Source of the DNA: an uncultured Eubacteriales bacterium
GTDB lineage: Bacteria > Bacillota > Clostridia > Oscillospirales > CAG-272
Direction: 5' to 3'
DNA length: 44,097 nucleotides
Assembly: GCA_905205065.1 (NCBI GenBank)
Contig: CAJLCI010000021.1
Coordinates: forward strand, 1 to 44,097
Shown in pieces: positions 33,162 through 40,708 of this stretch. The notes below the pieces were generated by a model. The model searched no databases and was not told the DNA's origin. It saw only the letters and a program-made list of their open reading frames with translations. A program made the position numbers and the translations under genes. Position 1 is the stretch's first letter, and each line of letters begins with the position of its first letter.

Positions 33162-35990
33162 ATGAGAATATATGAAGATGTACATAATACGAGCGAAAAC
33201 CGACTTAAGCCAAGGAGTTATTATATTCCTGAGGGGAGATCGGAGTATATGCTTTTGAACGGTACATGGAGATTTGCTTACTTTGACAGAGATATTGATG
33301 TTCCTGAAACTATAAATGAGTGGAGTACCATAGACGTTCCGTCATGCTGGCAGCTGCGCGGATATGACAGTCCGAACTATACTAATATAAATTATCCTTA
33401 TCCCTGCGATCCTCCTTATGTCCCTGATGATAATCCCTGCGGTGTATATGAAAGAGAATTTGAAGTAAAAGAGCTTTGGGGTAAAGTATACTTTGTTTTA
33501 GAGGGTGTTTCTTCATGCGCGTTTGTCGAAATAAATAGTAGATATATAGGATATACGCAGGGAAGTCATCTGCAGGCGGAGTTTGATATTACTCCGTTTG
33601 TTATACAGGGTATTAATGTTGTCAGGGTAAAGGTATTAAAATGGTGCTGCGGAAGTTATCTTGAAGATCAGGATTCGTTCAGATACAACGGAATTTTTCG
33701 TGATTGTTACATACTGCAAAGACCTGAAAATCATATAGTTGATATAACCGTCTCATCGGAAAGTAATAAATATATAATTGTTAATACAGGGGTAAGCGCG
33801 GACATTTCTCTTTTTGACGCTGACGGTAATTTGCTGGAAGTGAAAAAGGACTCGGAACGCTCGGTTTTTTTCGTTGAAAATCCGGTTCTATGGAACGCGG
33901 AAAAGCCTTATTTGTATAAGGTAGTTGCCGAGCGCTGCGGGGAGATGATAACACAGCGTATAGGTATCAGAACGATTAAAATTTCAGAGCGGCAGGAGCT
34001 TCTTATAAACGGAGTACCGGTTAAGCTTCACGGAGTTAATCATCATGATACGAGCAAATACAATGGCTGGTATCAGACAGATGACGAGATGCTTGTGGAT
34101 TTGCAGCTTATGAAAAAGCTTAATATTAACTGTATAAGAACATCGCACTACCCTCCGGCACCTAAGTTTTTGAATATGTGTGATGAGCTTGGCTTTTATG
34201 TGGTTTTAGAAACAGATATAGAAACACACGGTTTTCTGCGCAGATTTTCAAATGTCGATTATTCGTTTGACAGCGAGAGCACAGACTGGCCATGCTCGGA
34301 TACTGAATGGGAATACGAATTTGCAGACCGAATGAAAAGGGCTTTGATTATGAATAGAAACCACAGTTCAATTATAATGTGGTCTGCCGGAAATGAAAGC
34401 GGTTTTGGAATTAATCATAAGGCGATAATTAACTGGATAAAAAGAACGCAAAACGATTCACGGCTTATTCATTGTGAAGACGCTTCAAAAAAAGGTGAAA
34501 ATGAATGTACCGATGTTTTTTCGATTATGTATCCGGATATACAGTCATTGGAAGAGCATGTTCTTAACGAGGAAAATACTCAACCGGTATTTTTATGTGA
34601 ATATGCTCATTCTATGGGAAATGGTCCCGGAGATGTTTTCGAATATAATGAGCTTTTTTATAAATATCCTAAGCTGATCGGAGGCTGTGTCTGGGAATGG
34701 GCTGACCATGTCGTGGAAGCTGACGGTGTTCAGAGATATGGCGGAGATTTTGTCGGAGAGCTTACAAATGACAAAAATTTTTGCTGTGACGGAATGGTTT
34801 TTGCCGACCGTACGTTAAAGTCGGGTTCGCTGGAGGTAAAGGCTGCCTATCAGCCGATGAAAACAGAATTGAACGGCAATATTCTCAGAATTGAAAACCG
34901 GTATGATTTTACAGATTTCTGCGAGTGCGAGTTTAAGTATGTGATTGAAGCTGACGGAAATCCTGTATTTGAGAAAATTCCGGCTATATCGCTGAAGCCC
35001 CATTGTTATGCCGAGATTGAGATAGAAATTCCTGAGTTATCCTATATATACGGAGCCTGTCTTAATTGTTATCTTTATCATAATGGACAATTGTCGGCCC
35101 GTACGCAGCATAAAATATTCTCGGATGCTCCTTCCCTGTATACTGATTGTAATTGTTCCGAATACAGTGAAGATACTCTTAACGTATACTTTTTCGGCGA
35201 AAACTTTGAATATGTTTTTTCCAAGCATTACGGAAATTTTATAAGTATTAAGCGCGGTGGGGCCGAACACCTTGCTGCTCCTGTGAGACTTACATCTTGG
35301 AGAGCTCCTACAGATAATGATACAAACATCAAAACTTATTGGGGCAGCTATAACATATGGCAGGGTGAGAATCTTGACAAACATTTCAGCAAAGTGTATA
35401 GCTGTGAAGTTAAAGACGGAGCTATATGGGTAAACGGAAGTCTTTCCGGTGTATCCAGAAAGCCTTATTGCAGATATACCATGAAGGTTACCGTTTTGCG
35501 CAGCGGAGCCATATTGTATGATTTAGATGCGGATATAAGGGATAATGTCATATGGCTTCCGAGATTTGGTTTTGAATTTACACTTAACGGAGCTTATAAG
35601 GATTTTTCTTATTACGGCAGAGGAAAGTCTGAAAATTACAGTGACCTTAAAAACGGTTCTTTTATCGGAATGTATGAAAGTACGAGCGGTATGGAGTATG
35701 TAAATTATGTACGCCCGCAGGAACACGGTAACCATACAGAGGTTAAGATGCTGTCGATTGGAAAGCTGAAATTTTTAAGCGAGACAGGATTTGAATGCAA
35801 TGTTTCGGATTACAGTACGGAAGCGATTACTAAAGCCGAACATACTGACGAGCTGACAGCAGACGGATATACTCATCTGAGAATTGATTACAGGGTATCG
35901 GGAATCGGTTCCAACTCGTGCGGTCCGGTGCTTGGCGAACAGCACAGACTGTCCGAGAAAAAAATTTATTTTAATTTTATTATTGACTGA
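33162..35990 (+). CDS. lacZ: Beta-galactosidase, GH2 LacZ type
   Basis: Hydrolyses terminal beta-galactosides such as lactose. 942 residues, typical of LacZ-type GH2 enzymes. Domains: N-terminal sugar-binding jelly roll (PSCWQLRGYDSPNYTNINYP, YIGYTQGSHLQAEFDIT), immunoglobulin-like domain, TIM barrel from about residue 280 (VKLHGVNHHDTS), and the C-terminal Bgal_small_N domain (WRAPTDNDTNIKTYWG). The acid/base Glu412 is in SAGNESGFG and the nucleophile Glu480 in LCEYAHSMGNGPGD. No signal peptide, so cytoplasmic. The binding site before ATG 33162 is weak. No permease or regulator neighbours it; galE is elsewhere in the window. Confidence 0.92.
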   Translation: MRIYEDVHNTSENRLKPRSYYIPEGRSEYMLLNGTWRFAYFDRDIDVPETINEWSTIDVPSCWQLRGYDSPNYTNINYPYPCDPPYVPDDNPCGVYEREFEVKELWGKVYFVLEGVSSCAFVEINSRYIGYTQGSHLQAEFDITPFVIQGINVVRVKVLKWCCGSYLEDQDSFRYNGIFRDCYILQRPENHIVDITVSSESNKYIIVNTGVSADISLFDADGNLLEVKKDSERSVFFVENPVLWNAEKPYLYKVVAERCGEMITQRIGIRTIKISERQELLINGVPVKLHGVNHHDTSKYNGWYQTDDEMLVDLQLMKKLNINCIRTSHYPPAPKFLNMCDELGFYVVLETDIETHGFLRRFSNVDYSFDSESTDWPCSDTEWEYEFADRMKRALIMNRNHSSIIMWSAGNESGFGINHKAIINWIKRTQNDSRLIHCEDASKKGENECTDVFSIMYPDIQSLEEHVLNEENTQPVFLCEYAHSMGNGPGDVFEYNELFYKYPKLIGGCVWEWADHVVEADGVQRYGGDFVGELTNDKNFCCDGMVFADRTLKSGSLEVKAAYQPMKTELNGNILRIENRYDFTDFCECEFKYVIEADGNPVFEKIPAISLKPHCYAEIEIEIPELSYIYGACLNCYLYHNGQLSARTQHKIFSDAPSLYTDCNCSEYSEDTLNVYFFGENFEYVFSKHYGNFISIKRGGAEHLAAPVRLTSWRAPTDNDTNIKTYWGSYNIWQGENLDKHFSKVYSCEVKDGAIWVNGSLSGVSRKPYCRYTMKVTVLRSGAILYDLDADIRDNVIWLPRFGFEFTLNGAYKDFSYYGRGKSENYSDLKNGSFIGMYESTSGMEYVNYVRPQEHGNHTEVKMLSIGKLKFLSETGFECNVSDYSTEAITKAEHTDELTADGYTHLRIDYRVSGIGSNSCGPVLGEQHRLSEKKIYFNFIID

Positions 35991-36055
35991 TTATATTCCG
36001 GCATCTTATTATTGAATTTTGCGTCGTTATATATCTTTTTATTGCAAATTTAATA

Positions 36056-36084
36056 TTGACAAGAAGCATCTAATTCGATATACT
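36056..36084 (+). promoter_or_regulatory. Sigma-A promoter for the HD gene-pdxST leader
   Basis: TTGACA (36056-36061), 17-base spacer, TATACT (36079-36084). The start would be near 36091, about 310 bases upstream of the HD-domain gene. Confidence 0.8.
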
Positions 36085-36090
36085 ATAAAG

Positions 36091-36370
36091 TATAATTTTA
36101 TTTACAGCATTTAAAACTACAAGTGAGATGTTCACGCTGTATGACTTTCCCATTTGTGGGGATCGGGGTTCATTCGCTTTTTCGAGCGGCTCCGTCTGCA
36201 GCTAAAACGTCTCATGACAAAGCCATGCTCCTTATAAGTTAGGCAAGTATGTCCTCCTATCTCTATAGGCGTATAGGCGGTGGGTGTCATCCTACGCTCT
36301 GTGTGAGTATAAATCTCTCACTGAGTGCCGCATTGCTTCAAAATGCGCTTGCTACACCCCATTATGGGGC
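36091..36370 (+). ncRNA. Long foldable leader or small RNA upstream of the HD-pdxST genes, unidentified
   Basis: A first domain folds well by hand: GTGAGATGTT (about 36122-36131) pairs with AACGTCTCAT (about 36209-36218); inside it GCTGTATGAC pairs with GTCTGCAGC with one bulge; this encloses two hairpins, one with stem CCCA/TGGG and one with CGCT/AGCG. A second domain contains GTGAG ... CTCAC, CGCATT-gcttcaa-AATGCG and CCCCA-tta-TGGGG (36356-36368), the last about 20 bases before the AGGAGG of the HD gene. I could not match it to a T-box, TPP, FMN, SAM, 6S, tmRNA, RNase P or SRP RNA. Parts resemble the dispersed elements (CTCTATAGGCG, GAGATGTTCACG). Confidence 0.5.
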
Positions 36371-36399
36371 AAACCCATTATTAAAAAGGAGGTTTTCAT

Positions 36400-36972
36400 A
36401 TGAATGCTGTTATATCGCGTGATGAAGCTTGGAAACTTCTTACCGAATATAACAAGGAGCATTTTCATCTTAAGCATGCGGTTACAGTGGAAGGTGTAAT
36501 GCGGTATTTTGCAAACGAACTTGGATTTGCAGATGAAATTGATCTTTGGGGAATTGTGGGATTGCTTCATGACCTTGATTTTGAGCAGTTTCCGGATAAG
36601 CACTGTATAGAGGAACAGGTGATAATGCGAGACCGTGGCATTGATGAGCGAATTGTACACGCTGCCGCGAGCCATGGCTATATGTTGACTGTTGATATAA
36701 AACCTGAACATCAGATGGAGAAAGTGCTGTATGCGGTTGATGAGCTAACCGGATTAATAGGCGCAGTTGCAATAATGCGGCCATCCGGAAGTGTTTCGGA
36801 TCTTGGACTGAAATCGGTAAAGAAGAAATATAAGACATCCAATTTTGCGGCCGGATGCTCCAGGGAAGTAATTGAACGGGGAGCCGATATGCTTGGCTGG
36901 TCGCTTGATGAATTGATTGAGAAAACAATTTTGGCTATGAGAAGCTGTGAGAGTGTTTACGAAAACATATGA
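36400..36972 (+). CDS. HD-domain (HDIG type) hydrolase family protein
   Basis: Predicted metal-dependent phosphohydrolase of the HD superfamily; substrate unknown. 190 residues. The His of HAVTVEGVMRYFA and the His-Asp pair in GLLHDLDFEQ are the expected metal ligands, followed by HAAASHGY and the late Asp in YAVDELTGLIGAVAIM. No partner domain (GGDEF, response regulator or RelA synthetase) is present, so a link to a specific nucleotide signal cannot be claimed. AGGAGG lies about 8 bases before ATG 36400. It is 42 bases upstream of pdxS and behind a single strong promoter, so it is probably co-transcribed with the vitamin B6 genes. Confidence 0.85.
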   Translation: MNAVISRDEAWKLLTEYNKEHFHLKHAVTVEGVMRYFANELGFADEIDLWGIVGLLHDLDFEQFPDKHCIEEQVIMRDRGIDERIVHAAASHGYMLTVDIKPEHQMEKVLYAVDELTGLIGAVAIMRPSGSVSDLGLKSVKKKYKTSNFAAGCSREVIERGADMLGWSLDELIEKTILAMRSCESVYENI

Positions 36973-37014
36973 ATTTATCTTACTGCTTTATGCCGGGAAA
37001 TGAGGATTGAGTGT

Positions 37015-37890
37015 ATGGAAAACAAAAGGTTTGAATTGAATAAAAATCTCGCGCAAATGCTTAAAGGCGGTGTTATTATGGATGTTACGACACCGGAACA
37101 GGCAAAAATTGCAGAGGCGGCAGGAGCTTGCGCTGTTATGGCTCTTGAGCGTATACCGGCGGACATACGTGCAGCGGGAGGGGTTTCCCGTATGAGCGAT
37201 CCTAAAATGATTAAGGGAATTCAAAACGCTGTTTCTATTCCTGTCATGGCGAAATGCCGCATCGGTCATTTCGCGGAGGCTCAGATTCTTCAGGCGATTG
37301 AAATAGATTATATAGATGAAAGCGAGGTATTATCTCCTGCCGATGATAAGTATCATATAGATAAGACAGCATTTGACGTGCCGTTTGTTTGCGGCGCTAA
37401 GGATTTAGGCGAAGCTCTTCGGAGAATAAACGAAGGCGCTGCTATGATTCGTACAAAAGGAGAGCCCGGTACGGGAGATGTTGTACAGGCAGTCCGTCAT
37501 ATGCGTATGATGCAGTCGGAGATTCGCCGGATAGGTTCGATGTCCGAAGATGAACTCTTTGATGCTGCAAAACAGCTTCAGGTGCCATATGATTTAGTTC
37601 TGTATGTGCATGAAAATAAGAAACTTCCTGTTGTGAATTTTGCTGCAGGCGGTGTAGCGACACCAGCCGATGCAGCATTGATGATGCAGCTTGGAGCTGA
37701 AGGTGTTTTTGTCGGATCGGGAATTTTTAAATCCGGTAACCCTGAGAAACGCGCGGCGGCAATAGTCAAGGCAGTTACCAATTATACAGATGCAAAAATG
37801 CTTGCGGAACTGTCAGAGGATTTGGGCGAAGCGATGGTCGGGATCAATGAGCAGGAAATTGAGCTTCTTATGGCGGAAAGAGGCAAATAA
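37015..37890 (+). CDS. pdxS: Pyridoxal 5'-phosphate synthase, lyase subunit PdxS
   Basis: Forms PLP from ribose 5-phosphate, glyceraldehyde 3-phosphate and ammonia delivered by PdxT. About 291 residues, a (beta/alpha)8 barrel. Conserved segments: KGGVIMDVTTPEQAKIAEAAGA, the Schiff-base lysine in VMAKCRIGHFAEAQIL, the second lysine in MIRTKGEPGTG, and NFAAGGVATPADAALMMQLGAEGVFVGSGIFKS. ATG 37015 has GAGG 9 bases upstream; ATG 37000 has no suitable site. pdxT follows after three bases, so translation is coupled. Confidence 0.97.
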   Translation: MENKRFELNKNLAQMLKGGVIMDVTTPEQAKIAEAAGACAVMALERIPADIRAAGGVSRMSDPKMIKGIQNAVSIPVMAKCRIGHFAEAQILQAIEIDYIDESEVLSPADDKYHIDKTAFDVPFVCGAKDLGEALRRINEGAAMIRTKGEPGTGDVVQAVRHMRMMQSEIRRIGSMSEDELFDAAKQLQVPYDLVLYVHENKKLPVVNFAAGGVATPADAALMMQLGAEGVFVGSGIFKSGNPEKRAAAIVKAVTNYTDAKMLAELSEDLGEAMVGINEQEIELLMAERGK

Positions 37891-37893
37891 AAA

Positions 37894-38466
37894 ATGCGTA
37901 TCGGCGTACTTGCCCTGCAGGGGGCATTCATTGAGCATGAAAAAATACTGTCTGATATAGGAGCTGAGGCTTTTGAAATCAGACAAAAAAAAGATCTTAA
38001 CAGGAGCTTTGACGGACTGATTATTCCCGGCGGAGAAAGTACGGTTCAGGGGAAACTAATGCGTGAGCTTGATCTTTTTGATACAATACAAAGTCAAATA
38101 AAAGCAGGCTTTCCGGTTTTCGGTACCTGCGCCGGACTGTTGCTTCTGGCAAAGGAGATTGAAAACGATGATCGCAGACATCTTGCGACAATGGATATCA
38201 GAGCCGTACGAAACGCTTATGGCAGACAGCTTGGAAGCTTTGATACAGCTTCGGAATTTAAGGGTATCGGTATTATTCCAATGACATTTATTCGCGCACC
38301 TTATATTGCTGATGTTGCTTCCGATTCTGAAGTTCTTGCGTGCGTAAGCGGAAAAATTGTTGCAGCCAGACAAAAAAAACAGCTTGTTACGGCTTTTCAT
38401 CCGGAGCTTACGGATGATTTGCGTGTACATGAATATTTTATAAGTATGGTTCAGGGAAAAATATGA
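37894..38466 (+). CDS. pdxT: Pyridoxal 5'-phosphate synthase, glutaminase subunit PdxT
   Basis: Class I-type glutamine amidotransferase releasing ammonia into the PdxS barrel. 190 residues. GVLALQGAFIEHE at the N-terminus, PGGESTVQGKL, the nucleophile Cys in FGTCAGLLLLAKE, and the His-Glu pair in TAFHPELTDD complete the triad. It directly follows pdxS and ends the unit before a terminator. Confidence 0.96.
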   Translation: MRIGVLALQGAFIEHEKILSDIGAEAFEIRQKKDLNRSFDGLIIPGGESTVQGKLMRELDLFDTIQSQIKAGFPVFGTCAGLLLLAKEIENDDRRHLATMDIRAVRNAYGRQLGSFDTASEFKGIGIIPMTFIRAPYIADVASDSEVLACVSGKIVAARQKKQLVTAFHPELTDDLRVHEYFISMVQGKI

Positions 38467-38556
38467 GGCAGATATTTATACGTTTCAATAGATTTAAAAG
38501 TATTTATCTCTATGTGTAGATCTCATATTGGCTTTAACGAATATTATCTTGTGTGC

Positions 38557-38600
38557 TTCCCTTACGGCGGGTGTACTGCAGTAAGGGAATATTTATTTTA
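38557..38600 (+). terminator. Terminator after pdxT
   Basis: TTCCCTTAC (38557-38565) pairs perfectly with GTAAGGGAA (38581-38589) across a 15-base loop, followed by TATTTATTTTAT. Confidence 0.8.
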
Positions 38601-38666
38601 TACCGGGTGCTCTATATTTTTAAACAAACTATTATTTACCGATTATAGTATTTTTGGAGGATTTTT

Positions 38667-39452
38667 ATGCAGAATCAATTTTCGAGAACCGAACTTATTT
38701 ACGGTGATAAAGCAATGGATAAGCTGAAAAGGTCCAGAGTTGCTGTTTTTGGTATAGGAGGAGTAGGTGGATATGCTGTAGAGGCTTTGGCTCGCAGCGG
38801 TATCGGTGCCATAGATTTAATTGATGATGATAAATTCTGCATTTCTAATATAAATAGGCAGATATATGCTACGCTCAAAACTATTGGTGAATATAAAGTT
38901 GATGTTGCCGCTAAACATCTATACGAAATAAATCCAGATATAATTGTCCGAACACATAAAGTTTTTTATACCGCTGAAACATCTTCAAATTTTGATTTTA
39001 GGCAGTATGATTATGTAATAGATGCTATTGATACTGTTGCAGGAAAGCTGGCATTAGTTGAAAATGCAGAATTTACCGAAACTCCGATTATCAGTTCCAT
39101 GGGTGCCGGAAATAAAGTTGACCCTACTGCATTTCAGGTTTCGGATATATATAAAACGTCAGTATGTCCATTGGCAAAGGTTATGAGGACAGAACTTAGG
39201 AAAAGGGGTATTAAAAGGCTTAAAGTAGTATATTCCAAAGAATTGCCCACAATTTTATTTGATAATTTTTATGATGTCGAAGATGACCACAGAACAGAAT
39301 GTACTTCAGATACAGATACATTAAGTAGTCGTACAAATCGCAGACAGATACCGGGAAGCAACGCTTTTGTTCCCTCCGCTGCCGGACTTATAATCGCCGG
39401 AGAGGTTGTAAAAGATCTTACCGGCAATAAGGGCAGGGGTATTGGAGGGTAA
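38667..39452 (+). CDS. tcdA: tRNA threonylcarbamoyladenosine dehydratase TcdA (ThiF/E1-like)
   Basis: ATP-dependent enzyme cyclising t6A at position 37 of ANN-decoding tRNAs to ct6A. 261 residues. E1-like features: the nucleotide-binding GIGGVGGYAVEALARSG, IDDDKFCISNINRQIYAT, DAIDTVAGKLALV. Features favouring TcdA over MoeB/ThiF are SMGAGNKVDPTAFQVSDIYKTSVCPLAKVMRTELRKRGI and the C-terminal PGSNAFVPSAAGLIIAGEVVKDL. AGGA before the ATG gives a good start. It stands alone behind the pdxT terminator. Confidence 0.9.
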   Translation: MQNQFSRTELIYGDKAMDKLKRSRVAVFGIGGVGGYAVEALARSGIGAIDLIDDDKFCISNINRQIYATLKTIGEYKVDVAAKHLYEINPDIIVRTHKVFYTAETSSNFDFRQYDYVIDAIDTVAGKLALVENAEFTETPIISSMGAGNKVDPTAFQVSDIYKTSVCPLAKVMRTELRKRGIKRLKVVYSKELPTILFDNFYDVEDDHRTECTSDTDTLSSRTNRRQIPGSNAFVPSAAGLIIAGEVVKDLTGNKGRGIGG

Positions 39453-39514
39453 AATTCTTGAAAATCACGAATGAAAATAATATTATTAAAAATATGTCAA
39501 ATATCCCTGATAAC

Positions 39515-39543
39515 TTGACATATAATTGCTTTTGTGATAAAAT
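39515..39543 (+). promoter_or_regulatory. Probable sigma-A promoter for the glycan locus
   Basis: TTGACA (39515-39520), 17-base spacer, TAAAAT (39538-39543), about 520 bases before the first glycan gene. Confidence 0.6.
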
Positions 39544-40060
39544 CATATACGATATTTAAAAATAGAATTGCTGTTTTTATATCGTTTAGTTTTCATGTTG
39601 TTAAGAACCGACCACAGAGGAGATAGCGCATAACTCGGAGAAGTATTCCGTGAATATTGTATTTATACCTTAAGAAATTGAGGTTTTAAATTTTTATTAT
39701 ACAGAATAGTATTCTTCTTTTAGATATTTTTATATATTTTGAATGATTCTGTATTTTTTAGGTCAAATTTATAGAGATATACTAAAATTGAAAATTTATC
39801 ATATAAACATTTATTGATTGAATTTTATATTTTTTCATTTTAATTATTGGTTAAATGAGTTTGACAGGGGAGATATAAAAGACACCTAAAAAAGTAACGA
39901 TTGTTTAAGTACTTTTATAGCTAATTAAATATATTATGAATTTTTTTCATGGTCGAATAGAGTGCAATATAGTATATTAGATAGCGTGTGAGCTTTAACA
40001 TAGATACATATATATTTATAACTTTGATATGTATCTTTAATAATATAACGTGAGGGAAAT
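39544..40060 (+). other. Long AT-rich leader before the polysaccharide locus
   Basis: About 520 bases without a gene, markedly richer in A/T than the rest of the window. It contains a GC-richer island (GAACCGACCACAGAGG near 39606 and a hairpin CGGA-gaagta-TTCCG near 39637-39651) and, just before the first gene, a perfect 10-bp inverted repeat AGATACATAT (40002-40011) / ATATGTATCT (40027-40036). No JUMPstart-type element was seen. A long leader fits regulation by processive antitermination, but that is inference. Confidence 0.5.
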
Positions 40061-40708
40061 ATGTATAAGAATTTTTTTAAAAGATTGATTGATATAATTC
40101 TTTCCGGTATTGGGATTATTGTTTTGACACCTGTGTGGATTGTTCTTGCAATTGCTATTAAAAGTGATGATCCGGGTCCGGTTTTTTTTAAGCAGAAGCG
40201 AATTGCTCAAAATAAAGATGGGGAAATTCGATATTTTAACATTTTTAAATATCGAAGTATGAAAACATCTACTCCTAAAGATACACCAACGCACCTTCTT
40301 TCTAATCCCGAACAATACATAACAAGTATAGGAAAATTTCTTCGAAAGACAAGCCTTGACGAATTGCCGCAAATTTTCAATATATTTTTGGGACAAATGT
40401 CAATCATAGGTCCGCGCCCTGCGCTTTGGAACCAAGAGGACTTATATTCAGAACGAGAAAAATACGGTGCTAATGATGTTAAACCGGGACTTACGGGTTG
40501 GGCGCAGATAAACGGACGGGATGAGCTTAAAATTGATGCGAAGGCAAAACTTGACGGCGAATACGTAGAAAAGATGAGCTTTTTGTTTGACTGCAAGTGC
40601 TTTTTCGGAACAATATTTAGTGTGCTTAAACATGATGGCGTCGTTGAAGGCGGGACAGGGGAGATTGAGAAGGAAAAAGCAAAAAGGAAAGAGACTGTAT
40701 CGAAATGA
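40061..40708 (+). CDS. Bacterial sugar transferase (polyprenyl-phosphate glycosyl-1-phosphate transferase)
   Basis: Starts a lipid-linked oligosaccharide by moving a sugar-1-phosphate from a UDP-sugar to undecaprenyl phosphate. 215 residues with one N-terminal hydrophobic segment (about 10-35) and the compact catalytic domain, like the PglC/EpsL/WcaJ catalytic core. Motifs: DDPGPVFFKQKRI, FNIFKYRSMK, LRKTSLDELPQIFNIFLGQMSIIGPRPAL, and LKPGLTGWAQINGRD-like VKPGLTGWAQINGRD. GTGAGGG precedes ATG 40061. The stop overlaps the next start (ATGA). As first gene of the cluster it defines the initiating sugar, which cannot be told from sequence. Confidence 0.93.
   Translation: MYKNFFKRLIDIILSGIGIIVLTPVWIVLAIAIKSDDPGPVFFKQKRIAQNKDGEIRYFNIFKYRSMKTSTPKDTPTHLLSNPEQYITSIGKFLRKTSLDELPQIFNIFLGQMSIIGPRPALWNQEDLYSEREKYGANDVKPGLTGWAQINGRDELKIDAKAKLDGEYVEKMSFLFDCKCFFGTIFSVLKHDGVVEGGTGEIEKEKAKRKETVSK

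Noticed and set aside
36091..36370. 6S RNA, T-box or other standard RNA in the pdxST leader
   Set aside because: The T-box GGTGGTACCGCG motif, the conserved tmRNA, SRP and RNase P cores are absent; a 6S-like central bubble was not convincing, so it is left unidentified.
38512..38727. Small open frame overlapping the pdxT terminator and tcdA start
   Set aside because: It crosses a perfect terminator hairpin and the tcdA ribosome binding site and has no binding site of its own.
39544..40060. JUMPstart/ops element or c-di-GMP riboswitch before the glycan genes
   Set aside because: No match to the conserved ops core or to the c-di-GMP-I aptamer core could be found by eye.
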